Source of the DNA: Prochlorococcus sp. AG-409-A10
GTDB taxonomy: Bacteria > Cyanobacteriota > Cyanobacteriia > PCC-6307 > Cyanobiaceae
Assembly (NCBI GenBank): GCA_003216175.1
Contig: QCJG01000001.1
Span: 248,001 to 312,000 of the forward strand
Length of the DNA stretch: 64,000 nucleotides
Direction of reading: 5' to 3'
A program made the position numbers and the translations under genes. The notes beneath the pieces were generated by a model, which was given only the letters and a program-made list of their open reading frames with translations, was not told where the DNA came from and made no database searches. Of the stretch, positions 27,091 through 35,694 are shown piece after piece (within the stretch, counting starts at the first letter, position 1; the number at the start of each line of letters is the position of its first letter).

Positions 27091-28212
27091 GTGCAAATGA
27101 ATCGCCAAAAAGCAGAAAAGAAGCAAACAGAAATCTCAGTTATTGGTAGTGGAATAGCAGGAATTACAACTGCCTTTCATCTAGGGAAAAAAGGTTATAA
27201 AGTAAATTTAATCGACCCAACAGTCAATTCAAAAATAAATAATTTAACTCCAAAAAATGGAACACAGTCTAGTTTGGGTGTTCTCATGGGAAATATCTAT
27301 AAAAGATCAACAGGAAGAGCTTTTTCACTAAGAAATAAAAGTATGAAATTATGGAAAGAATGGATTAATCAAATCAACTATCCTGGCTCAAATTTTTTAT
27401 TTGAAAAACCATTTATTAAATTAGCAAGTTCTGAAAAAGAATATGAATCAATGATTGAATTAAGTAAGAACAAAAAAGAATATGGAATTGAACTTTTAGA
27501 TAAAGATTCTTTAGATTTCTGGAATTCTATATTTGAGACAAAATTGACAGGAGGTTTAATATCTCATGAAGATGGCAGATTAAATCCGATACAATTAATA
27601 AAATTATTAATGCATAGTCTGGACCAAATTAAGATCAATAAAATCGAAAAAAATGTCATTAGAATAAAAAAAAATAGTGGTTCACAAAACAAAAGCTGGA
27701 GAATAAATTTAGAAAATAATCAATCTATTGATCAAGATTACATAATCATTTGTTCTGCATTAAATACTCAAAAATTATTAAAGCCTTTAGGCCATGAAAT
27801 ACTTTTAGAGCCAATATTAGGACAAGTAATTGAATTAGAATTAGAAAATAAAAATGAGAATTGGGAAAAATGGCCTGCAATATTAAATTATCAATCTATA
27901 AACTTTATACACCAACACCACAATCATATGCTTATTGGTGCAACTGTCGAAAGAGGAACTAACCCAAGTCTCCTGTATAAACAAGAAATGTTAAAAATGA
28001 ATAACACAGCTCCAAAATGGATAGCAAAAGCAAAAATAATCCATGAATGGAGTGGAATCAGAGCTAAGCCAATAAACGAACCTGCTCCCTTATTAAAGCA
28101 TTTAGAACCAGGTTTATTAATTAATACTGGTCACTACAGAAATGGTGTTTTATTAGCCCCAGCATGTGCCGAGTGGATTGAACTTAAAATCGAGGAAAAT
28201 AATATTAATTAA
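27091..28212 (+). CDS. FAD-dependent amino-acid oxidoreductase (DadA-like)
   Basis: The 373-residue protein has the Rossmann FAD-binding motif VIGSGIAGITTAFHLGKKGY (about 17-36) and later DAO-family features such as LEPILGQVIELE and a final INTGHYRNGVLLAPACAEWI (about 345-364), typical of glycine/D-amino-acid oxidases. The exact substrate cannot be told. Start is GTG at 27091 with an ATG two codons later. It converges on dnaK with 9 bases between stop codons. Confidence 0.82.
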   Translation: MQMNRQKAEKKQTEISVIGSGIAGITTAFHLGKKGYKVNLIDPTVNSKINNLTPKNGTQSSLGVLMGNIYKRSTGRAFSLRNKSMKLWKEWINQINYPGSNFLFEKPFIKLASSEKEYESMIELSKNKKEYGIELLDKDSLDFWNSIFETKLTGGLISHEDGRLNPIQLIKLLMHSLDQIKINKIEKNVIRIKKNSGSQNKSWRINLENNQSIDQDYIIICSALNTQKLLKPLGHEILLEPILGQVIELELENKNENWEKWPAILNYQSINFIHQHHNHMLIGATVERGTNPSLLYKQEMLKMNNTAPKWIAKAKIIHEWSGIRAKPINEPAPLLKHLEPGLLINTGHYRNGVLLAPACAEWIELKIEENNIN

Positions 28213-28221
28213 TAGTAACTT

Positions 28222-30114
28222 TTATTTTGTCTCAGTGAAATCAGCATCAATAACATCATCTCCATCATTTTTACTATCAGTATTTGAATCTTCAGCAGCT
28301 TGAGAAGCAGCATTTGCTTGTTGATATACAGAAGCGCCTAAGGAATACAACTCTTGTTGAAGCTCCTCAACTAAAGATTTCATGCTTTCATAATCATCTT
28401 TTTCAGTAGCCTCTTTCAGCTTGACACGTTTCTCTTCAACTTTTGCTTTTGCTGTTTCATCAACTTTATCGCCTAGCTCACTTATTTGTTTTTCAGCCTG
28501 ATAAACAAGTGTTTCAGCTTGATTTTTAATATCAATTTTTTCACGCTTTTCTTTATCAGCAGAAGCATTCATTTCTGCATCTTTAACCATTTTATCAACT
28601 TCATTATCAGACAAAGTGGATGCTCCGGTAATAGAGATACTTTGCTCTTTACCACTTCCTTTATCTTTTGCATTAACACTTAGAATTCCATTAGCATCAA
28701 TATCAAAAGTTACTTCAATTTGCGGTACACCACGAGGAGCGGGAGGAATTCCATCTAAACGAAATGTTCCTAAACTTTTATTGTCAGAAGCCATCTCGCG
28801 TTCACCTTGTAAAACGTGAATTTCAACATTCGTTTGGCCATCAACTGCTGTTGAATAAGTTTCAGCTTTTTTAGTGGGAACGGTAGTATTTCTTGAAATC
28901 ATTTTTGTCATCACCCCACCCAAAGTTTCAACCCCAAGAGATAAAGGAGTTACATCAAGTAGCAAAATATCTTTAACTTCTCCGGCAAGAACTCCTCCTT
29001 GGATAGCTGCTCCAACAGCTACTACTTCATCTGGATTAACTGTTTGATTTGGATCCTTAGTAGTTACTCTTTTGACTAACTCTTTAACTGCTGGCATTCG
29101 GGTAGAGCCACCAACCATAACAATTTCATCTATCTCTCCAGTAGATAACTTTGCATCTTTCAAAGCTTGTTCTACAGGGACCCTACAACGATCAATAAGG
29201 TTCGAAGCTAGCTCCTCAAACTTTCCTCGTGTGAGGGTCAAATCAAGATGCTTAGGACCTTCGGGAGTAGCTGTGATGAATGGAAGATTTATTTCACTTT
29301 GAGTAGCATTTGATAATTCAATTTTTGCTTTTTCTGCTGCTTCAGTTAAACGTTGCAGTGCTTGCTTATCCTGACGTAAATCAATACCTTCATTTCCCTT
29401 AAATGTGGAAGCCAAATGATCAACAATAACTCGATCAAAATCGTCTCCACCTAAATGAGTATCGCCGGAAGTAGAAAGTACTTCAAATACCCCATCACCC
29501 ACCTCTAAAACAGATACGTCAAAAGTACCTCCCCCCAAATCAAAAACTAATATTCTTTCATTACTTTTTTTATCCAATCCATATGCTAAGGCCGCAGCAG
29601 TGGGCTCATTGATAATCCTAAGAACTTCTAAACCTGCAATCTTTCCTGCGTCTTTTGTTGCTTGCCTTTGTGAATCATTGAAGTAAGCAGGGACTGTAAT
29701 AACTGCTTGAGTAACTGTTTCACCTAAGTATTTGCCTGCGTCATCAGAAAGTTTTCTTAAAACTTGAGCACTTACTTCTTCAGGAGAAAATTGTTTATCA
29801 AGTATTGGGCATTTTAATTTGACGTTGGAACCTGCTTTTTCTACTCCGTAACTAACTTCCTTTGATTCATCATTTACTTCATCAACTCTACGGCCAACAA
29901 ATCTCTTTGAGGAATAAAAAGTATTTTCTGGATTCATCACCGCTTGACGCTTAGCAATTTGCCCAACCAGTTGATCTTGATTCTTTGTATAAGCGACGAC
30001 AGATGGTGTTGTTCTAAAACCCTCAGCATTTGCTATTACTGTAGGCTTACCACCTTCCATAACAGCAACACAACTATTTGTAGTTCCTAGATCGATTCCG
30101 ACAACCTTCCCCAT
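28222..30114 (-). CDS. dnaK: Molecular chaperone DnaK (Hsp70)
   Basis: The 630-residue protein is a full-length Hsp70: [17 protein letters not shown] (5-21), the phosphate-1/2 and adenosine motifs ([33 protein letters not shown]), [14 protein letters not shown] and the substrate-binding domain ([23 protein letters not shown]), then a lid and an acidic tail ([12 protein letters not shown]). It acts in protein folding with DnaJ and GrpE, which are not here. Cyanobacteria have several dnaK copies; this highly conserved one is probably the main dnaK2. The 117-base leader contains a CCTCG/CGAGG inverted repeat (30154-30158 and 30179-30183). Confidence 0.97.
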   Translation of the reverse strand: MGKVVGIDLGTTNSCVAVMEGGKPTVIANAEGFRTTPSVVAYTKNQDQLVGQIAKRQAVMNPENTFYSSKRFVGRRVDEVNDESKEVSYGVEKAGSNVKLKCPILDKQFSPEEVSAQVLRKLSDDAGKYLGETVTQAVITVPAYFNDSQRQATKDAGKIAGLEVLRIINEPTAAALAYGLDKKSNERILVFDLGGGTFDVSVLEVGDGVFEVLSTSGDTHLGGDDFDRVIVDHLASTFKGNEGIDLRQDKQALQRLTEAAEKAKIELSNATQSEINLPFITATPEGPKHLDLTLTRGKFEELASNLIDRCRVPVEQALKDAKLSTGEIDEIVMVGGSTRMPAVKELVKRVTTKDPNQTVNPDEVVAVGAAIQGGVLAGEVKDILLLDVTPLSLGVETLGGVMTKMISRNTTVPTKKAETYSTAVDGQTNVEIHVLQGEREMASDNKSLGTFRLDGIPPAPRGVPQIEVTFDIDANGILSVNAKDKGSGKEQSISITGASTLSDNEVDKMVKDAEMNASADKEKREKIDIKNQAETLVYQAEKQISELGDKVDETAKAKVEEKRVKLKEATEKDDYESMKSLVEELQQELYSLGASVYQQANAASQAAEDSNTDSKNDGDDVIDADFTETK

Positions 30115-30231
30115 GAGTGAGTAGCTCCTTTAATTTCTATCTTTAGGTAACATCCTCGTCAGTGAAACCTATTTGAGGCGAGGCGTGGTTCCCGAACAGT
30201 CTCTTAGCAATTTTGAATCAACATCATCAAA

Positions 30232-31119
30232 ATGAGTACTATCACTGGAAAAACTAATCTAGTAGGGCTCCTTGGACAACCAGTAAATCATTCCCTTTCC
30301 CCGATTATGCACAATGCCGCATATGAAGAAATGGGACTTGACTGGTGTTATTTAGCAATGCCCTGCGAAAGTAAAGATCTAGAGAAAGTCGCAAAAGCAT
30401 TAAGATATCTAGATTGCAAGGGGTTAAATATAACAATTCCCCATAAGCAAAAAATATTAAATGCTTGTAATAAATTAACTGAAATTGCAAATGATATTCA
30501 AGCAGTTAATACACTCATACCTGAAAACAATAATCAATGGATAGGCGCAAATACTGACGTAGAAGGATTCTTGATGCCATTGAAAGATTATGATTTAAAA
30601 GATAAAAGTGTGGTTGTAATAGGTTGCGGAGGCAGCGCTAGGGCAGTAATAATGGGATTAAGTAGTTTAAATATAAAAAAAGTAACAATAATTGGTAGGA
30701 ATAACAGTTCTTTAGATATTTTTGTAAGGAGTATGAATCATTTATTATCAAAGAAAGAGATATTAATTGAAGGTATAAATCATAAAAAATTTAATGTTTC
30801 ACCATACATAAAAGAAGCCGATTTAATTATTAATACAACTCCACTAGGGATGAAAAGTAAAAACACTAAACAAGAAAATATTCCTCTTGGTCATGAAATA
30901 TGGGACTGTCTATCAAAAAAAACTATTTTGTACGATTTAATTTATACGCCAAGACCAACAAATTGGTTAAAACTTGGACAACAAAAAAATTGTTTTACTA
31001 TAGATGGTTTAGATATGCTTGTCGAGCAAGGAGCTTTTTCAATAAGACTTTGGAGTGGTTTCAATGACATACCTGTTCAGACAATGAAATCATCTGCAAA
31101 AAAACATTTAATGGTTTAA
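30232..31119 (+). CDS. aroE: Shikimate dehydrogenase
   Basis: AroE reduces 3-dehydroshikimate to shikimate using NADPH. The 295-residue protein has the substrate-binding segment GQPVNHSLSPIMHNAAYEEMGLDW (about 15-38), the catalytic lysine in GLNITIPHKQKI (about 63-74), NTD (near 106-108), the nucleotide-binding VVIGCGGSARAVIMGL (about 127-142) and the C-terminal EQGAFSIRLW. The ATG is at 30232. It precedes the Tic20-like gene by 22 bases. Confidence 0.95.
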   Translation: MSTITGKTNLVGLLGQPVNHSLSPIMHNAAYEEMGLDWCYLAMPCESKDLEKVAKALRYLDCKGLNITIPHKQKILNACNKLTEIANDIQAVNTLIPENNNQWIGANTDVEGFLMPLKDYDLKDKSVVVIGCGGSARAVIMGLSSLNIKKVTIIGRNNSSLDIFVRSMNHLLSKKEILIEGINHKKFNVSPYIKEADLIINTTPLGMKSKNTKQENIPLGHEIWDCLSKKTILYDLIYTPRPTNWLKLGQQKNCFTIDGLDMLVEQGAFSIRLWSGFNDIPVQTMKSSAKKHLMV

Positions 31120-31141
31120 TCTTAAAGAAATAGCTTTAATT

Positions 31142-31600
31142 ATGCCTTCAAAAGGAGCTAGAATATTAGGAATTATTCTATATATGATCCCATGGACTGA
31201 TTCACTTACATTTGGTAACCATTTATTTATAAAATATCCTTTTACTCAGATTATTCAATTACCTGCAATTCCAATAATCTTAATTGAAAGATCAATACCT
31301 TTTGGAAGTTTATTATTATTTTTAGCTATCTTTCTTGGACTAGTCAGAAATAGTAAAATATCTTATTTTTTACGTTTTAATGCACTTCAATCATTGCTAA
31401 TCAATATTGGGATAATAATAGTTAGTTTTATTTTCGAAATTATTTTTAGTCCTTTTTCAAACTCACTAATCATCAGAACCTTCTCGAGTACTTTTTTAAT
31501 CAGTCTTTTTTCAGTAATTGTTTATTGTGTTTGGTCTTGCACACAAGGAAATGAGCCTAATCTGCCAGGAATAAGCCAAGCAACAAAAATGCAATTGTAA
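31142..31600 (+). CDS. Tic20 (Ycf60)-like membrane protein
   Basis: The 152-residue protein has four membrane helices and ends with a cytoplasmic tail. The pattern RILGIILYMIPWTDSLTFG near the N terminus, FLGLVRNSKISYFLRFNALQSLLINIG (about 79-105) and the final GNEPNLPGISQATKMQL resemble cyanobacterial and plastid Tic20/Ycf60 proteins. In chloroplasts Tic20 is part of the inner-envelope protein import channel; the cyanobacterial role is not settled. It lies between aroE and rpsF on the same strand. Confidence 0.78.
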   Translation: MPSKGARILGIILYMIPWTDSLTFGNHLFIKYPFTQIIQLPAIPIILIERSIPFGSLLLFLAIFLGLVRNSKISYFLRFNALQSLLINIGIIIVSFIFEIIFSPFSNSLIIRTFSSTFLISLFSVIVYCVWSCTQGNEPNLPGISQATKMQL

Positions 31601-31609
31601 AAATTACCA

Positions 31610-31667
31610 CTTAGGTACTAAGATAAAAAGTCCGTCGCTCTTAATGAGCCATAAAGTCCTAGTCGGA
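31610..31667 (+). promoter_or_regulatory. Structured leader of rpsF
   Basis: Two inverted repeats occur before the rpsF ATG: CTTAG/CTAAG (31610-31614 and 31618-31622), and a nested pair TCCG/CGGA (31631-31634 and 31664-31667) enclosing GCTC/GAGC (31637-31640 and 31646-31649). Bacterial rpsF leaders often carry an RNA site for the S6:S18 complex. The present fold was not matched to that consensus in detail. Confidence 0.35.
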
Positions 31668-31677
31668 AATCTCATCC

Positions 31678-32109
31678 ATGTCTGAACAACCTTATTACGA
31701 GACCATGTACATTCTTCGTCCGGACATACCGGAAGAAGAAGTTGATAGCCATCTAAAAAAATATAGTGAAATTCTTGAAAAGTCTGGAACTGAAGTATTA
31801 GATAGTCAAATGAGAGGTAAAAGAAGACTTGCTTATCCCATTGCAAAACATAAAGAAGGAATATATGTGCAACTAAGTCACAAAGGCAATGGACAACAAG
31901 TTGCAACCTTAGAGAAAGCTATGAGATTAAGTGAAGACGTTATTCGATACCTCACGGTTAAACAAGATGGTCCTTTACCAACTCCTAAATCCACTTCCAA
32001 AGAGGATGAACCTGAAAAATCTGAAACAGAAAAAGAAGAGATAAAGCCTACTGAAGACAAAACTGAATCACCTTCCAACGACGAGAAGAAAGAAGACGTA
32101 AAAGAATAA
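31678..32109 (+). CDS. rpsF: 30S ribosomal protein S6
   Basis: The 143-residue protein contains the normal S6 domain (about 1-95: [43 protein letters not shown], then RYLTVK) followed by an unusual acidic, Glu/Lys/Ser-rich tail of about 48 residues. Such tails occur in cyanobacterial S6. S6 binds 16S rRNA with S18 in the small-subunit platform; rpsR is not adjacent. The ATG is at 31678. Confidence 0.97.
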   Translation: MSEQPYYETMYILRPDIPEEEVDSHLKKYSEILEKSGTEVLDSQMRGKRRLAYPIAKHKEGIYVQLSHKGNGQQVATLEKAMRLSEDVIRYLTVKQDGPLPTPKSTSKEDEPEKSETEKEEIKPTEDKTESPSNDEKKEDVKE

Positions 32110-32137
32110 AGTTTAGAGCTAAAAAAATTTTAATAAT

Positions 32138-33340
32138 TTACTTGTTTATCCAAGACCAAATTCGACTTGGCAATCCCCATATATAAATAAATCCTTCTGC
32201 TGATTTGTGATTAAACTTATCTTCACTTCCATAAGTAGACATATCTGAAATATATAAACTATTTTCTTGTGACTTGCGACCAATAACATCGGCGTTACCC
32301 TTAAAAAGCCTAACCCTTACTGTTCCATTGACTTGCTTTTGAGAATGATTAATAAATCCATCCAAAGCTTCTTTTAAAGGACTAAACCAAAAACCTTTAT
32401 AAACCAAGTCAGCCCATTGACGTTCCAATCTGGATTTAGTATCTAATAAGTCAGCTGGTAAAGTTAAACTCTCCATTTCTTGATGAGCTTTAATTAATAA
32501 AAGCAATCCTGGTGTTTCATAAATCTCTCGACTTTTAATTCCCACGACTCTGTCTTCAATAATATCCAAACGTCCAAAACCATGCTTGCCTGCAAGGGCA
32601 TTAGCCTTTTTAATCAGTGATACTGGATCCATTGGTTCTCCATCAATTGCAACTGGAAAACCATTGTCAAACAAAATGTCCACAATTTCAGGCTCACTAG
32701 GTGAATCAGCTATAGAAGAAGTAATGCCAAAAACTTCATCTGATGGCATCTCAAATGGATCTTCAAGCGGCCCGGCTTCTATACTTCTACCTAAAAGATT
32801 CAAATCAATCGAGTAAGGATTTTTTTTAGTTACAGGAGGGACTATTCCATATTTTTCTCCATAGGCAATCGTTTCTTCACGACTCATACCCCATTCCCGT
32901 GCTGGTGTAAGCAATTGTAAATCAGGAGCTAAAGATGCAATTGTCACGTCAAATCGAACTTGATCATTACCTTTACCTGTACACCCGTGAGCAACTCCAT
33001 CCGCATTTAATTCCCTTGCAATTTCAACAAGTTTTTTTGCAATTAATGGTCTAGCTAATGCTGTTGAAAGAGGATATCTACCTTGATACAAAGCATTAGA
33101 CCTAATTGCTGGAAAAGCATAATCTTCAATAAAAGGTTTTACTAAATTCCCAATTAGTGATTGCGAGGCTCCTGCTGAAATAGCCTTTTTTTTGATTTCA
33201 TCAAGCTCATCGCCTTGACCAAGATCAGCTGCAAACGCAATTACATGCTCAACTCCATACTCCTTCTTCAAGTAAGGGATACAAACACTAGTATCGACCC
33301 CTCCTGAATAAGCCAAAACAACTTTTTTAGCCTTTCCCAT
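32138..33340 (-). CDS. argG: Argininosuccinate synthase
   Basis: ArgG joins citrulline and aspartate using ATP in arginine synthesis. I place the start at the ATG at 33340 (400 residues) because [19 protein letters not shown] is the normal N terminus and AGGAGA lies a few bases upstream. The frame extends nine codons further without homology. The ATP-pyrophosphatase P-loop-like SGGVDTS (about 12-18), [12 protein letters not shown] (about 119-130) and the tetrameric C-terminal domain are present. argH, the next step, is 28 kb away. Confidence 0.96.
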   Translation of the reverse strand: MGKAKKVVLAYSGGVDTSVCIPYLKKEYGVEHVIAFAADLGQGDELDEIKKKAISAGASQSLIGNLVKPFIEDYAFPAIRSNALYQGRYPLSTALARPLIAKKLVEIARELNADGVAHGCTGKGNDQVRFDVTIASLAPDLQLLTPAREWGMSREETIAYGEKYGIVPPVTKKNPYSIDLNLLGRSIEAGPLEDPFEMPSDEVFGITSSIADSPSEPEIVDILFDNGFPVAIDGEPMDPVSLIKKANALAGKHGFGRLDIIEDRVVGIKSREIYETPGLLLLIKAHQEMESLTLPADLLDTKSRLERQWADLVYKGFWFSPLKEALDGFINHSQKQVNGTVRVRLFKGNADVIGRKSQENSLYISDMSTYGSEDKFNHKSAEGFIYIWGLPSRIWSWINK

Positions 33341-33473
33341 ATGGTTCTCTCCTGTAAGGAAATTCAATTTTCTTTATTAAATATAGAGAACTATTGGACA
33401 ATATTTCTGATTTAGAGAATCAATGCTGATTCAAATATTTTCAAAAGTGAAAACTCAAGATAATGATTCAAAA

Positions 33474-33683
33474 TCATTCCCATGGCTGCTTAATAGATTT
33501 TCCTGATTGGCTTTCAGATAAGAATCCGATAAACCATACCGAAACAAAAGCCAAAGATGTTAACCCAAAAAAAATAAGTACATAAATTAACCAAGTTTCA
33601 ATATTATGACCAAAAATCAATAAATCTTGAACATCATTATTAGTAGTAAAAATAAAATAAAGATGTGAAAACTTAAAAATCAC
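33474..33683 (-). CDS. Small membrane protein of unknown function
   Basis: A 69-residue frame (GTG at 33683) ending in SGKSIKQPWE. It has one strong membrane segment at about residues 30-54 (IETWLIYVLIFFGLTSLAFVSVW). The N-terminal 15 residues are hydrophobic and may not be translated, because no ribosome binding site is evident. No family is recognised. It lies 13 bases after another small membrane protein gene on the same strand, and the pair may be one transcript. It could be a picocyanobacterial conserved protein. Confidence 0.55.
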   Translation of the reverse strand: MIFKFSHLYFIFTTNNDVQDLLIFGHNIETWLIYVLIFFGLTSLAFVSVWFIGFLSESQSGKSIKQPWE

Positions 33684-33696
33684 GTGAAATTCAAAA

Positions 33697-33903
33697 TTAA
33701 ATTGAAGGGTTTAAGGCAAAAGATTTCTTAACCAAAAAATAAATTAACAGAAAAAGAGATGGAGCAAAAACCATAAACCATACTAGAAAGTGGTTTATGT
33801 GAAAAGGATCAGGATGAAAAATGCCTGCTGCGCGAAGAAAAATGCTTACCAAGAACGCTAGAGTCCAAGTAAAAGTAATCAATATCAGCTTTGAAGTCAG
33901 CAT
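33697..33903 (-). CDS. Small two-helix membrane protein of unknown function
   Basis: The 68-residue product (ATG at 33903) has two membrane helices, about 5-25 (KLILITFTWTLAFLVSIFL) and 38-60 (HFLVWFMVFAPSLFLLIYFL), with a short loop containing HPDPFH and a basic C terminus. No family is recognised. It is 58 bases from the divergent DUF3134-like gene and upstream of the other small membrane protein on the same strand. Confidence 0.6.
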   Translation of the reverse strand: MLTSKLILITFTWTLAFLVSIFLRAAGIFHPDPFHINHFLVWFMVFAPSLFLLIYFLVKKSFALNPSI

Positions 33904-33961
33904 AAAGATTAGAAAATTAATCCATAATGCATTATGTTAATTCATCGATCATAATCTAGAT

Positions 33962-34237
33962 ATGAGCGAACTAGAAAAAGTCAATTTATCTGATTTAGAC
34001 GGTATTAACCCCGCTCTAACTCGTTATGGCAAAGAAGAACCTGCTCCTGTTCTCCCACTAAGAGAAGAACCCGATTTATTATCTTGGTTAGAAACAAGTG
34101 GAAGATTAGTTTCTGATGAAGATTCAAATGATCAAGAAATAAGTACAGTTGAAGAAGAAGAGCTATCAGCCTTAATGGGCGAGAAAGAAGACTATAAAGC
34201 TGAAGAAGAATCAACTGATGAAGAATGGGAAGAATAA
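33962..34237 (+). CDS. DUF3134-like small acidic protein
   Basis: The 91-residue, strongly acidic protein has the N-terminal pattern NPALTRYGKEEPAPVLPLREEPDLLSWLETSGRL (about 16-49) that I associate with DUF3134, a short cyanobacterial family of unknown role. The remainder is a Glu/Asp-rich tail. The ATG is at 33962. It precedes mraY by 16 bases on the same strand and may be co-transcribed with it. Confidence 0.75.
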   Translation: MSELEKVNLSDLDGINPALTRYGKEEPAPVLPLREEPDLLSWLETSGRLVSDEDSNDQEISTVEEEELSALMGEKEDYKAEEESTDEEWEE

Positions 34238-34253
34238 TTTACTAGCTTAAGTT

Positions 34254-35363
34254 TTGGAAAAATCTCACAAGCTTTCAAATAACAAAAATATATCATTTTT
34301 TAATAAAGCTAATAAGCAAATATTAATTTTCTTTGGATTAATAACAATTACTTGTATCTATTCTGATTGTTATTTTAAAAGTAGCAATTTAACTATTCCT
34401 TTTATAATTACAACTCTTGTATCCTCAATTATTACCTTTATAGGTATACCTAAATTAAAAAAATTTAAAATTAAGCAAATCATTAGAGAAGAAGGGCCAA
34501 AAAATCATTTACTTAAGCAAGGCACTCCAACAATGGGGGGGATTTTCTTTATACCTATTGGAATAATAATAAGCAATATTTTATATTTTAATAAAGAGAA
34601 TTACGAAATTATTGTAACTTTAAGCTTCCTTGTATTATTTTTTATGCTTATTGGTTTTATAGATGATTTTCTTAGTTTAAAAAAACAATTGAATACTGGA
34701 CTAAGAGCTAAACAAAAAATTATTTTACAATCTTTTATTAGTCTTATTTTTATTATTTTTTGTGCATCAAATAATTTAATCCCATACAATGTTCAAATTG
34801 CAAATAAAATTGTTAATATAGGAAACTTTATTTATCCTTTAGGAATATTTGTATTACTAGCTGAAAGTAATTCAACTAATTTAACAGATGGTTTAGATGG
34901 TTTATTGAGTGGCTGTAGTGTATTAATCTTCACAGGACTAGCTATTACTATTTTAATAGATAATCCAAGTAATAATTTGACACTAGCTCCTCTCAGCATA
35001 GTAATGGCTGGAGCTTGCATGGGATTTCTTTTTCTAAACAAATATCCTGCAAAATTATTCATGGGAGATTCAGGTTCCTTAGCTATAGGAGCATCTCTAA
35101 GTGGTATTGCTTTAATATCAAACAATCTTTGGTCTCTTTTCATTATGGGAGGAATACTTGCCGCAGAGTCTATTTCCGTACTGATTCAAGTAAGTATTTT
35201 TAAACTTTCTAAGCGCATAAAAGGAAAAGGTCATAAATTATTTTTAATGACTCCTTTACATCATCATTTTGAACTTAAAGGTAACAATGAAATTCTAATT
35301 GTAAGTACCTTTTGGTTAATTACATTATTGTTAATCATAATAAATCTAATTTTTTTCCATTAA
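34254..35363 (+). CDS. mraY: Phospho-N-acetylmuramoyl-pentapeptide transferase
   Basis: MraY makes lipid I, the first membrane step of peptidoglycan synthesis. The 369-residue protein has about ten membrane helices and the family motifs LKQGTPTMGGIFF (about 87-99), the aspartates in GFIDDFLSLKKQ (about 133-144), NLTDGLDGL (about 209-217), FMGDSGSLAIG (about 268-278) and the histidine cluster PLHHHFELKG (about 336-345). Start is TTG at 34254, giving a polar N terminus; an internal start cannot be excluded. Confidence 0.95.
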   Translation: MEKSHKLSNNKNISFFNKANKQILIFFGLITITCIYSDCYFKSSNLTIPFIITTLVSSIITFIGIPKLKKFKIKQIIREEGPKNHLLKQGTPTMGGIFFIPIGIIISNILYFNKENYEIIVTLSFLVLFFMLIGFIDDFLSLKKQLNTGLRAKQKIILQSFISLIFIIFCASNNLIPYNVQIANKIVNIGNFIYPLGIFVLLAESNSTNLTDGLDGLLSGCSVLIFTGLAITILIDNPSNNLTLAPLSIVMAGACMGFLFLNKYPAKLFMGDSGSLAIGASLSGIALISNNLWSLFIMGGILAAESISVLIQVSIFKLSKRIKGKGHKLFLMTPLHHHFELKGNNEILIVSTFWLITLLLIIINLIFFH

Positions 35364-35387
35364 ATCCTAAATCTCTAAATTAAACAG

Positions 35388-35636
35388 ATGAGCTATTTTA
35401 CCTGGAAAGAAGAAGGACTAACTAATGATTGTGAAACTCTAGATTCTATGGCCGCTCGGTTTGAAGAATCTGCAAGACTTATGAGAAAAATGTCAGCTGA
35501 AGGTTTTAAAGTAGAAAAAAGAAATAAACAACAAATAATCACTCATATTGATTCAAACATTTTTAATGATTGGGGCTTCGTGAGTGAAGAGCCACCATAT
35601 CAACAACTGACATTGATACTTGAAGAAAACATATAA
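35388..35636 (+). CDS. Conserved small protein of unknown function
   Basis: The 82-residue soluble protein (ATG at 35388) begins MSYFTWKEEGLTNDCETLDSM and continues with ARFEESARLMRKMSAEGFKVEK and FVSEEPPYQQLTLILEE. It looks helical at first and then beta-strand rich, and is 24 bases after mraY on the same strand. I recall similar proteins in picocyanobacteria but no function. It converges on the sucrose-phosphate synthase gene. Confidence 0.65.
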   Translation: MSYFTWKEEGLTNDCETLDSMAARFEESARLMRKMSAEGFKVEKRNKQQIITHIDSNIFNDWGFVSEEPPYQQLTLILEENI

Positions 35637-35694
35637 TAAAATTTATCTATTAATTTTTTAAATCAATACTTAAAAGCTATAAGAATATTAAAAA

